Shown here: positions 1-8,492 of the stretch, piece by piece | How the letters are laid out: each line of letters starts with the position of its first letter | Numbering within the stretch: the stretch's first letter is position 1 | Assembly (NCBI GenBank): GCA_016191115.1 | Contig: JACPPG010000007.1 | Coordinates: forward strand, 1 to 59,993 | Direction of reading: 5' to 3' | Source: Planctomycetia bacterium | GTDB taxonomy: Bacteria; Planctomycetota; Planctomycetia; Pirellulales; JACPPG01 | Length of the DNA stretch: 59,993 nucleotides | The notes under the pieces: model-generated | The model's input: only the letters and a program-made list of their open reading frames with translations | Told to the model about the DNA's origin: nothing | Database searches by the model: none | Position numbers and translations under genes: made by a program

Positions 1-12
1 GTGCCTAACGTG

Positions 13-37
13 CACCGTGGGCTCACGCCCACGGCTA
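13..37. repeat. REP-like hairpin at the window edge
   Basis: A GC-rich perfect stem (CCGTGGGC paired with GCCCACGG around a short loop) lies in the intergenic stretch downstream of the secretin gene. It has the form of the REP-type palindromes seen elsewhere in this window, but its sequence differs from the other families. The rest of 1-191 holds only a short run of repeated TTCGGATTTC-like words near 147-186 and no gene. Confidence 0.45.
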
Positions 38-191
38 CACGCCTACGCCGCTAGCGCGGCGGTTATCCGCGGCGAACAAATCGCGGCGCGGCGGCGGCGC
101 ACTGGCCGTCGCAAAACGCGCGTTTCGATCGTTCGGATTTCAGGCTTCGAATTTCTTTTGACATTCGGATTTCGGATTTCGACATTCACCT

Positions 192-3100
192 CTACGGGGG
201 CGGCTGCTGGCCCGTCAGATTGAACTCTTCCTCCTCCTGAATGATGATCCGCGGCGACACCATCATCATCAGGCTCTGCGTCTCGCGGCCGATACCGACG
301 TTGCGGAACAGACGGTTGAGATAGGGAATCTTGCTCAGCACGGGGATGCCGAACTCGTTGCGCCCCTCGCTCAAGCGTTTGATGCCGCCCAAGAGCACGG
401 TGCCGCCGTCGGGCACGCTGACCGTGGTGCTCACGTTGAATATGGAGAACGTAGGCAACTGCACCGTCGTGCCCTGGGTGGTGGTGACCGTTCTGTTGGA
501 CCGGCCCGTGGTGTCGTTCGTCTGGCCCGTCGAGGCGCTTTCCGCGGTGGTGCTGGTGGAGCCGTCGAAGGTGAACGTGTTCACGTCGCCGATGGTGCTG
601 AAGAAGGGGACGATCGTGACGCGGACGAACCGCCGATCCTCGGAAACCACGGCTTGCACCGACAAGAACGTTCCTTCCGACAAGACGACGATGACCGGCT
701 GCTGGGCGGCCGCGAAATCGCCCACCACCGGCACGACGCTGATCACAAACGGGCTTTGCGACGTATCGGTGACGAACGCCTGCTGACCGTTGAACAGCGT
801 CACCTTGGGAGCTTGCATGACGTTGCTGCGGCGGTCCCCCTGAGCGGCCTCGATGAAGAAGAAGGCCTCGATGTCGCTGAGGATGGCGAAGCCCAACGAG
901 GCGCCGGTGTTGGGGACGAACCCGAACTGCGGAACGCTGGCCGTGAAGCTGTCCTGACGGAAGGGGATGTCCAGGTCGGCGGTGAACAATTGCGGCGCCG
1001 CCAGGCCGACCGTGATGTCGCGCTTTTCGTTGTGCCGGAGCTGCGGGTCAATGGCTTGCAGCACACTGCCCTGGGCCAGGGTGCCGACGTTGCCCGCCCC
1101 CAGGATCGAGGCGGGCGCGAAATCCTCGAGATTGAAGTCGAAGTCGACGCCGATCCGTTCGAAGAAGTTGTCGTTCAAGGTGATGAACCGCACTTCGATC
1201 GTCACCTGCAAGTCGTGCAAGCGCCGCAACTGGGCCAACAGCTCCGCGATCTCGTCGTGCACTTCCTGCTTCTGGCTGATCACCAGGCTGAGGTTGTTCT
1301 GATACGGCGAAACGGTCCCCGGCCCGCTGTTCTCGTCCCAGCTATCGGGGTGAATGGTGCTGGTGATCAGGTCGATCAAGCTGTCGAAGTCGGCGCGGGC
1401 GCCGCCCCCCAAGCCGCCGGGCCCGTTCAAGCCCGGGTGCCCGACCGTCGCCATCGGCCCCATCGAGCCGGTGGCGCTGGCGACTTGCGCCAAGAGTCGT
1501 GGATCGACCACGGCGCTATTTGGCGAACCGGCAGCGCTAGCGACCACGCCGAGCGCCGCCGGGGCCCCGAATCCGCTGCCGAGCATGCCGGCCCGGGCGT
1601 TGGCCTGCGCCGCGTTGAGGGCCCCGGTGAGACCAAACTCGTTGCCGGGCGTGAAATTCGGAATCGGGATCACCAGATCGGCAACGTTGTACGTCACCGT
1701 GTAGACCTCGTTATCGCGAAGTTGCTCGCTCGTGACGTTGAGGACCTCGTTCTTGATCACGTAGCTCAGGTGCAACGGCTCGAGGATCAGGTTCAGCGCG
1801 CTTTTCAGCGAGATAGGCTCGGCCAGGTCGATCGTCACCGGCGTGTCCGTCGTGACTCCCTCTTGCGCCAGGCCGCGCGGATCGAGATGTAGATTCACTT
1901 GCGCCAGCTTCGCCAGGTAGTCCATCACCTGGCTGAGCGGGGCGTCCTGGAACTTCAGCGACACGGGCGTCTTCAACCGCTGCTCGATCTCGAGCTCCTT
2001 CTCCGACCGCCGCAAGCGCCCCTCGCGCTTCTGGCGAAACGGCGATTTGCTCAACGACGCCCAATCCTTGGCGAAGCGGATCGGCTTGCGGTCGTCGAAA
2101 GGCTCCGCGGCCTCGTCGACCGATATCAGCGCCTCGACGAAGCCGTCCTCCTTGGCGCCTTCGACTTGCCGGATGTTCGCCAGGCGGCGAACGTACACCG
2201 CTTGCTTGCGAATCTGCTCGACAACCGCCTCCTTCGGCGCCAGCTCCGCGGCCCGCTTGGCCACGGTCTCGGCCTCCGCATACCGCTGCTGGTCCATCAG
2301 ATCGTTGAACTGGTCCACCAGGTAAGCCAGCTTTTCCTGGACTTCCACCTTCACCTGCTGCTCGCGTTCGATCTCCGCCTTGACGGCGCGATTCCGCTCG
2401 TCGAGCTCGATCCGCGGGCGATTGGTCTCGATGAGCTGCTCCACTTCCGCGATCCGCCGGTCCATGCTCCGCAGCCATTGGTCGCGGCGGTCCGTCGCGA
2501 CGCCGGCTTGCTCCACCATCGTCCGCGTTTGCTTGAGGATTTCCAGCGATTGTTTGGGGTCGGTCGGCTGCAACCGCTTGGCCTCGCTCTGTCGCGTCGC
2601 CAGCTCCGCGGCGATCTTGCGCTCGAGCATCTTCTGGTCGGTGGCCGTCTTCGTCAGAAGCGACCCGGCGCCCGGCTCAACCGCGTGCGGTATCTCTTCA
2701 GGCACCACCCGCGGCGCAGGCCCGGCGGCCGCCGGCACTGGGGGAGGCTCCGTCGTCACAACGTCGGGTTCGGGCTGGCTCGTGCTCGGTGATTCCGCGC
2801 TTGCGCGCACCGTCGGCGGCGCGACGGCGGTTCGCGCGGGCCGATCGCTCGAATCCGGCAAGTTGAACAAATCCGCCGGGGGCTCGTTGGACCGGGCGGT
2901 CTCGAACAGCCCTGTCGCGCCCGCCGTACCGCCCTTGGTCGGATCGGGCAGACGGGTCACGTCCTCAACCGTCTCGCGCGGCGTCGTGGGCGACTCATCC
3001 GCGGGGCGAGGAGCGACCGCCGGGCCCTGCGCCCGCCGCTTCTGCGCGGCGGCCAAAACTTTCGAGGGACGGTCCTCGTTCGCCGCGAACGCCGACTCGG

Positions 3101-4478
3101 GAACGCCCATCCGGGCCGCTTCGCCGGCCAACACCTGTGCCTGGGCCGCGTCGCCCGCGTTCAAGCGCGCGCGGGCCGCCGCCACAAGCGCGGTCACTTT
3201 CGCTTTTTCCGCCCCAGAATCGGCGCTTGCCGACGCAGCGGCCTGCCCCGGCGAAGGCTCGTCGAACGTGGCGGGCATCACGCGATTGTCGCGGAACCGA
3301 CCCGCCTGCCGCCGCGATGCCGCGATCCGGCTCAACAAATCGTCCGGCTTGGAATCAAACAGATTGAACGAAACCGGCAGGCGCTTCGCATCCTCCGCCA
3401 GCCGCTCTGCTTCGTCGAACTCCCGCCACAAGAGCAACCCCTCGGCCTGCTCCATCAACAGCTCGACGCGGCGCCGCCGCAGAGCTTCGCTGTCCTTGCC
3501 CGAACCCTGAGCGGCCAAATCCACTTGTTTGCGGAGCGTGGCCTCGACCTTGGCCGGCGCGTCGTCGTGGACGTCGCGGCGGGCCGGCAGTGCCTTGGCT
3601 TGCGCCACCAGTTGCGTGGCCCGGGCCGTGTCGCCGACGGCCATCGCTTTTCTTGCGGCCACCAACAGGCGGTCGCTGGCGACGCGCGGATCTTCGCCTG
3701 CTCGCGGAGCGGCCGCGACCTGGCGCTGGCCGGCGCCCGTGGAGCTCGGCCTTGTCGTTGTGACGTCGGCGGGCACGGACGGCTCGGCCTGCTGCGCGGC
3801 AGTGCGATCGGGCACCAGCGCGGCGGCTGGATTGACGCCATCAAGAGTAGTGCCGCCCGCGGAAGCCGGTGCGCCGTCGTTGGCTTGTGCGTTGCCGCGC
3901 TGCAGCGCGGCAGCCGAGGAGGCGGCCGATTCAGGACGCGGCACGCGCTGTGGTTCGTCGGACATTGCCGCTTGGGCGCGGGCGGTGGTCGGCGGAACCG
4001 CGGCTTCACCGGCGCCACCGGCGGCCGCCTCACGAGCGGCGAAGGGATCCACCGCGCCGACTGGCTTGCGCGACGATGACGCCTGGGCCTTCGCGGCCGA
4101 CGGCATCTGTTGCGGCCGCGACGGCGGGCCGGCCGTGGGCGCACCGCCCGCGGGACGCGCCCGCTCCAGGTCGCGTCGCGCCTTGGCCGGCGTATCGCCC
4201 AGGAAGTTGAACCGATTGTATTGAATGTGGAAACTCTCGGCGCGGGTCAACAGCGCGTCGGCGGCTTTCCAATCTCCTTCGGACATCGCTTTCCGCGCGC
4301 GGGCGACCAGCTCCGCGGCTTCGCGCCGGGGGTCGGGCGCCCGGGCACCGCTTTGCCCGGTCGCCAGCACGGCCACCCACGCGCCCCCGGCAACGCTACC
4401 GGCATAGGCGGCCGGGCAGACGTTGAACAACGTCCACGCGGCGACCGCGCCGGCAAAGAATCGGGACGTTCTCAACAC
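192..4478 (-). CDS. Type IV pilus/type II secretion secretin with long repeat-bearing N-terminus
   Basis: This is an outer-membrane secretin (GspD/PilQ superfamily), the multimeric channel for a pilus or secreted proteins. From the GTG start chosen here it is about 1428 residues, roughly twice a usual secretin. A signal peptide ends at CPAAYA. Four imperfect helical repeats of about 55 residues follow (pattern GD..A..L...A..L, then D.P.K), then a coiled-coil stretch. An N0/STN-like domain (KFQDAPLSQVMDYLAKLAQ) lies near residues 840-920, and the secretin core near 1090-1410 contains VPDGGTVLLGGIKR and IPYLNRLFR. The reading frame stays open upstream to an ATG at 4589. I prefer GTG 4478 or TTG 4475 because GGGAG sits just upstream and the signal peptide then starts cleanly. 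It is the last gene of the pilus set, 455 bp after its neighbour, so it may have its own promoter. Confidence 0.9.
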   Translation of the reverse strand: MLRTSRFFAGAVAAWTLFNVCPAAYAGSVAGGAWVAVLATGQSGARAPDPRREAAELVARARKAMSEGDWKAADALLTRAESFHIQYNRFNFLGDTPAKARRDLERARPAGGAPTAGPPSRPQQMPSAAKAQASSSRKPVGAVDPFAAREAAAGGAGEAAVPPTTARAQAAMSDEPQRVPRPESAASSAAALQRGNAQANDGAPASAGGTTLDGVNPAAALVPDRTAAQQAEPSVPADVTTTRPSSTGAGQRQVAAAPRAGEDPRVASDRLLVAARKAMAVGDTARATQLVAQAKALPARRDVHDDAPAKVEATLRKQVDLAAQGSGKDSEALRRRRVELLMEQAEGLLLWREFDEAERLAEDAKRLPVSFNLFDSKPDDLLSRIAASRRQAGRFRDNRVMPATFDEPSPGQAAASASADSGAEKAKVTALVAAARARLNAGDAAQAQVLAGEAARMGVPESAFAANEDRPSKVLAAAQKRRAQGPAVAPRPADESPTTPRETVEDVTRLPDPTKGGTAGATGLFETARSNEPPADLFNLPDSSDRPARTAVAPPTVRASAESPSTSQPEPDVVTTEPPPVPAAAGPAPRVVPEEIPHAVEPGAGSLLTKTATDQKMLERKIAAELATRQSEAKRLQPTDPKQSLEILKQTRTMVEQAGVATDRRDQWLRSMDRRIAEVEQLIETNRPRIELDERNRAVKAEIEREQQVKVEVQEKLAYLVDQFNDLMDQQRYAEAETVAKRAAELAPKEAVVEQIRKQAVYVRRLANIRQVEGAKEDGFVEALISVDEAAEPFDDRKPIRFAKDWASLSKSPFRQKREGRLRRSEKELEIEQRLKTPVSLKFQDAPLSQVMDYLAKLAQVNLHLDPRGLAQEGVTTDTPVTIDLAEPISLKSALNLILEPLHLSYVIKNEVLNVTSEQLRDNEVYTVTYNVADLVIPIPNFTPGNEFGLTGALNAAQANARAGMLGSGFGAPAALGVVASAAGSPNSAVVDPRLLAQVASATGSMGPMATVGHPGLNGPGGLGGGARADFDSLIDLITSTIHPDSWDENSGPGTVSPYQNNLSLVISQKQEVHDEIAELLAQLRRLHDLQVTIEVRFITLNDNFFERIGVDFDFNLEDFAPASILGAGNVGTLAQGSVLQAIDPQLRHNEKRDITVGLAAPQLFTADLDIPFRQDSFTASVPQFGFVPNTGASLGFAILSDIEAFFFIEAAQGDRRSNVMQAPKVTLFNGQQAFVTDTSQSPFVISVVPVVGDFAAAQQPVIVVLSEGTFLSVQAVVSEDRRFVRVTIVPFFSTIGDVNTFTFDGSTSTTAESASTGQTNDTTGRSNRTVTTTQGTTVQLPTFSIFNVSTTVSVPDGGTVLLGGIKRLSEGRNEFGIPVLSKIPYLNRLFRNVGIGRETQSLMMMVSPRIIIQEEEEFNLTGQQPPP

Positions 4479-4933
4479 CTTCTCCCGCTTAGCCGCGGCG
4501 CCACGATTGTGGCACGGACGATCTATCGCAACGCCAACAGCGTGTGGATTCATGGTCCAGGCAATCGTTCCAGATATTCTCGCGAACACGTACGACTTCC
4601 AACCGAAGTGACGCGGTTTCCTGTCCGCCCGCCAGTCGTTGCCGCTTGCAACTTGGGCCCGGCCTCTCGGCCGATGCTGTCACTTTCCGCGGTTTCCGGC
4701 GCGGAACGGTCCGCAAGCAAAGGCAGTTTTTGCGCGTGCGCGAAAGGATTCCGAAGAAGAGAGGCGGTTAAGTACCCGCACTCCCCCGCGCGGTCAATAG
4801 CACTTCGATCGGCCGGGGCCAAATGCGCTCATTCGAGCCCGACAGCATTGGCGCGCCGAGAGAAGCCAGAGAGGCTGGATACGGCCGCCATAAGCCGTGG
4901 CAGGATGGAGAAGCGTCGCAAGCCCCACCCCCG
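4479..4933. other. Gap between the 636-residue membrane protein gene and the secretin gene
   Basis: This stretch of about 455 bp lies upstream of the chosen secretin start. It is long enough to hold a separate promoter and leader for the secretin. I see no RNA gene, no convincing terminator and no ORF that is not a shadow. If the secretin really starts at the ATG at 4589, the gap shrinks to 344 bp. Confidence 0.4.
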
Positions 4934-6844
4934 CTACTTGGCCGTGGGCAGGCCGCGGGACTTGCCGGGCGGCGGCTGAAGGCTATTGATGGTCGGCCCG
5001 TCGCGGGTCGGCCGATCGTCGGCGCCCGCTCCCGCCGGCGGCTTCGACAGGTCGGTGATGTCCTTGACGTGCTTCACCGCGGGCCCGTAGCTTTCGGCTT
5101 CCGCCAGCTCGCTGCGGACGGTCAGCTCGCCATTCGGTTCGAGCACCAGCATCTGTCCGGGGGCCCGCACCGCGGCGGAAAACCCGTCTCCGCCGGCCAT
5201 GTCGACCAGGAGCGAGTCGGTCTCGAATTTGATCTGCTCGGTGGTGACAGCCTTGGTGTTGGGACGCTCGATCGGGACCTTGTCGTTGAAATTGGCCACC
5301 TGCCCGCGCACCAACTTGGAGATCCGGGCGGCGTCGACCGCTTGTCCCGAATTCCAGGCGCGGACCAGGACCTCGGCCTTTTGCTCGTTCAGGCCCCTTT
5401 GCGGCTCGACGCCTCCGGCCAGCAGGCTGCTGCCGCGCGGCGCGGCGATCGCCGGCGACGGATCGCTCCACGCCGTCGGGCGCGTTTCGCCCTTGGCGAG
5501 CGCCGGGGCAGCCAGGTATCGGGCCGGAATGCCGTGATTAGGATTCGCCACCAGCAAACGGACGCGATAGCGATACGACTTGCCCGGCCGGACCGTGAAA
5601 TCAAAAAAGCGGAACATCTGGTATTCGATCTTGGGGGCGGGAGCGCCCGGCTGCGCGAAATTCCCCTCCGGCATGGCCGGCTGGGCCTTACCGAACCCTC
5701 CGCCCATTCTCATGACGCGACCGAGGCCACCGCCAGGTCCCTGCGCAGCGGGAGCCGCCATCGGCAGTCCGCCCGGGCGAGCGCCCGCGGCGGCCGGGAA
5801 GCCCGCATTGACCGGCGCCGCCGCCGCATCCGTCGTGGCGGCGAGCGGAATCTTGGGATGAACGACGGTCTTATCGTGCACGCGGCCCATCAGCGGCGGC
5901 AACGGCCGGCACGCTTCGCCCGCATAGTAGATCGGATCGATCAGGTCGGGGACCTTTCCGGAGTACGTAGCTTCGTCGGCTGCGATGCTCTTCAAATCGA
6001 TAGGCGACCATTCCAGCTTGGCATCATCAGGAGTGCCGGGCGATATCTCAGCGCGCTCGGCCTCGTAGCTGACGTACACGGGTTGCTGATCGCCCTGATA
6101 AGACCGGGAGGTGCCTTGGAACGCCGCGCGGTACTCCTTGATTTGTTCCTGCAAGGGCACAAGCGCCGTGACCACGACCCATTGCTTGCCCTGGGGTTCG
6201 CCCGAGACGTTGTAGTCGGCCGTCGGCTGCTCGAATCCACGGGGCGGGCGGGCATCGTCGGTTTCACCGAAGCCGGCCTTGTTCGCGCCGGCGGCCTTGA
6301 CGTTCTGCATCATGTTCATCTTCCCGCCGCTTTTTGCCGGTGCCGGAGGCGCGGCCACGTTCATCCTCATGCCGCCGGTCTTTCCGGGAGATGGAGCCTG
6401 CAGCGGCGCCTTCCCGCCGTCGCGCGGCGCACCGGTCGCTTCGGTGGGAATCGTCGCCACGGCGCCGTAGCCGCTGGCCACGCGCAGGTCGCGGGCCGCC
6501 AACAGACGCGGCTCGGGCCGTCGCTTGCCGAAGTCGAACACCGGCTGAACGAACGGCTCCCGCGTTATCCACACCTGCGCCGCGATCTCCTTCTCCTCCG
6601 CGGGCTTAGGGGCCGGGGGCACGTCGGTGGCCGGATCGAAGCGGGCCGCTTGGACCGCCTGGTTGACCTCGTCCGATTTCGTCTTGAATCGATCCGGCGC
6701 TTTATCGTACGGCTTTTGCGAAATCGCCCCGTAGCAGAACAAGAGGAAAGCAAAGACGAAGACGCCGAAGACGATTTTCTCCACGTGCGTGGTCAACAGT
6801 TCCACGATCCTGCCCGTGTCGATCTTCTTCAAGTTGACTTTCAT
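4934..6844 (-). CDS. Single-span membrane protein of the pilus assembly module
   Basis: This 636-residue protein of unknown family has a short cytoplasmic N-terminus, one transmembrane helix at about residues 24-43 (FGVFVFAFLLFCYGAI) and a long periplasmic part. That part has Pro/Ala/Gly/Met-rich linkers and a beta-rich stretch near residue 412 (FFDFTVRPGKSYRYRVRLL). It lies between a PilO-like gene (36 nt upstream) and the secretin. By position and topology it could fill the PilP-like role linking the inner-membrane complex to the secretin, but I see no PilP lipobox or HQ motif, so that role is inference from context. Confidence 0.75.
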   Translation of the reverse strand: MKVNLKKIDTGRIVELLTTHVEKIVFGVFVFAFLLFCYGAISQKPYDKAPDRFKTKSDEVNQAVQAARFDPATDVPPAPKPAEEKEIAAQVWITREPFVQPVFDFGKRRPEPRLLAARDLRVASGYGAVATIPTEATGAPRDGGKAPLQAPSPGKTGGMRMNVAAPPAPAKSGGKMNMMQNVKAAGANKAGFGETDDARPPRGFEQPTADYNVSGEPQGKQWVVVTALVPLQEQIKEYRAAFQGTSRSYQGDQQPVYVSYEAERAEISPGTPDDAKLEWSPIDLKSIAADEATYSGKVPDLIDPIYYAGEACRPLPPLMGRVHDKTVVHPKIPLAATTDAAAAPVNAGFPAAAGARPGGLPMAAPAAQGPGGGLGRVMRMGGGFGKAQPAMPEGNFAQPGAPAPKIEYQMFRFFDFTVRPGKSYRYRVRLLVANPNHGIPARYLAAPALAKGETRPTAWSDPSPAIAAPRGSSLLAGGVEPQRGLNEQKAEVLVRAWNSGQAVDAARISKLVRGQVANFNDKVPIERPNTKAVTTEQIKFETDSLLVDMAGGDGFSAAVRAPGQMLVLEPNGELTVRSELAEAESYGPAVKHVKDITDLSKPPAGAGADDRPTRDGPTINSLQPPPGKSRGLPTAK

Positions 6845-6880
6845 AAATCGCCTTCCTCCGTCTTTGGGCGCCTATCGCCG

Positions 6881-8476
6881 TTACTGCGCCTTGTTCATTC
6901 CACCACCCATGCCGCGCATGCCCGGCAGCGTCGAGGATCCGCCGCCAGCACCGCGCGCCGTCGGCAGCTTGACGGGACTGATCGGCAAGCCAGGCAGACG
7001 TTTGCCGACGTCGGTGGCCGAGCCGGTGGCCAGTTTCTCCTCGTCGGGGGCATTGTAAATCTGCACGACGCCACAGATTTCGACCGTTACGTCGAAAGGC
7101 CCGTACTCGAGCGTGGCGTCGCCACCGGAAGTGCTTGTGGCCGAGCTATAGCTCGATCCGCCCGTCGCGCCACCGGATCCCCCAAGACGGCCCAGGCGCA
7201 TGCCAGCGGGCGCGCCGCCAGGCGGGCCCGACGCTTGCGCAAAGCCTTCGTTGCCAAAGCCGCCGGCGGCCGGCGTCTGACTCGCGATCCCGGTTGCTCC
7301 ACCGCCCAGCGGATTCACAAGCGGCGGGTCCATCCGCACCAGCCGCAGCTCGATCGGCAAGGGAGCGGTGATGCAATTGTACAACAGCTCCGAGATCCGC
7401 CGCTGGTCGACGACCAGTTTCATCCGCACGAACAGCAGCTTGAACTCGGCAAAGGGTGGTGAATCGGCCACGGTCAGCGGCTGCCCCTGGTCGTTCAAGT
7501 AACGGCCGTCCAGGAGCTCGTCGTCGAGCTTTTTATCCATTTCCTCCTGGTTGAGTCCCTTGGGGTCGCCCGCTTCGCCGGTGGCGTCGCCGCGGCCCAT
7601 CGTGACGTTCCCGCCGCCGCTTTGGTCCTTCGCCTCGGCGAGCATGATTTTCGAGCGATCGCTCTGCGATTTTGCGATGGCCCACTGGGCCACCTCGAGC
7701 GAATCGATGCGCTTGACGGTCGCCGCGAAGACATCGGTCGCGCCTTCGTTCGAGCGGCGAATCACGTCGGCCAACTGCTCGAGCACCCACAAGTCCTCTT
7801 GCGCCAAGCGAATGTTGAGGGTCGTGGGGTCACGCTGATGGATCATGTCGTAGCGGTGCTCGAGATCGGCCCGATGCGCGGGATCCCAGATGACCAGTCC
7901 TTCCTCGGTCTCGGTGGGCGTGGTGGCCGCCGGCGCCGCTTCGTCGCCAGGATTCATCGGTCGAGCGGCCGCCGCGGCGCCTTCGGGGGCGGCGACCGCT
8001 GGTGCCGCGACTTCTATAAAGTGTTTGTAGTCGGCCCGTTCGTACAGCTTCTGTAGCGCTCTTCCCCCCTTTTCTGGATCCTTGTTGAATACCAGAACCT
8101 TATAGCGCCTTCTCATGTCGGGGTCGATCGGCTCGCTGGGTTTGAGCTTGGCGATGTCGGCCACGACCTCCGGCCAGTGGAACAGCTCTTGTTGCTGGTC
8201 GTAGCACTTCTGCCACTCGGCCATCACCACTTTCTTCAAGTCGTTGTTGAGAGTGCCGACTTGGTCGGCAAAGCTCTGGTTCGCGGGCTTACCCTTCACG
8301 ACACGTTCGAGTGCTTCCCATGAGTCTTTCACTTTGCCCATGTTCTTCTTGGTGTCGGCTGCCAGGCTGTTGGCGCCCATCCACCAACAGACGAGCCCGA
8401 AGATGGCGGCGGCCCCCACCAGAAGCCAGAAATGGTGCTTCATGAGGATCCGCAAGTAAGCTTTGACCTGATCCAT
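6881..8476 (-). CDS. PilO-like membrane protein of the pilus assembly module
   Basis: This 531-residue protein has a short basic cytoplasmic N-terminus, one transmembrane helix at about residues 15-33 (FWLLVGAAAIFGLVCWWMG) and a large periplasmic part. A region near residues 345-380 (FKLLFVRMKLVVDQRRISEL), followed by a beta-rich end (YGPFDVTVEICGVVQIY), resembles the ferredoxin-like fold region of PilO/GspM proteins. A Gly/Ser/Ala-rich linker interrupts it. It starts 16 nt after the pilM gene, so the two are very probably cotranscribed. PilO identity is inferred from position, topology and weak similarity. Confidence 0.75.
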   Translation of the reverse strand: MDQVKAYLRILMKHHFWLLVGAAAIFGLVCWWMGANSLAADTKKNMGKVKDSWEALERVVKGKPANQSFADQVGTLNNDLKKVVMAEWQKCYDQQQELFHWPEVVADIAKLKPSEPIDPDMRRRYKVLVFNKDPEKGGRALQKLYERADYKHFIEVAAPAVAAPEGAAAAARPMNPGDEAAPAATTPTETEEGLVIWDPAHRADLEHRYDMIHQRDPTTLNIRLAQEDLWVLEQLADVIRRSNEGATDVFAATVKRIDSLEVAQWAIAKSQSDRSKIMLAEAKDQSGGGNVTMGRGDATGEAGDPKGLNQEEMDKKLDDELLDGRYLNDQGQPLTVADSPPFAEFKLLFVRMKLVVDQRRISELLYNCITAPLPIELRLVRMDPPLVNPLGGGATGIASQTPAAGGFGNEGFAQASGPPGGAPAGMRLGRLGGSGGATGGSSYSSATSTSGGDATLEYGPFDVTVEICGVVQIYNAPDEEKLATGSATDVGKRLPGLPISPVKLPTARGAGGGSSTLPGMRGMGGGMNKAQ

Positions 8477-8492
8477 CTGGTGCGCTCCTCAA

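Noticed and set aside
4823..7462. 879-residue open frame on the plus strand
   Set aside because: It is antisense to two real genes with clear membrane segments and arises from high GC; it has no protein-family features.
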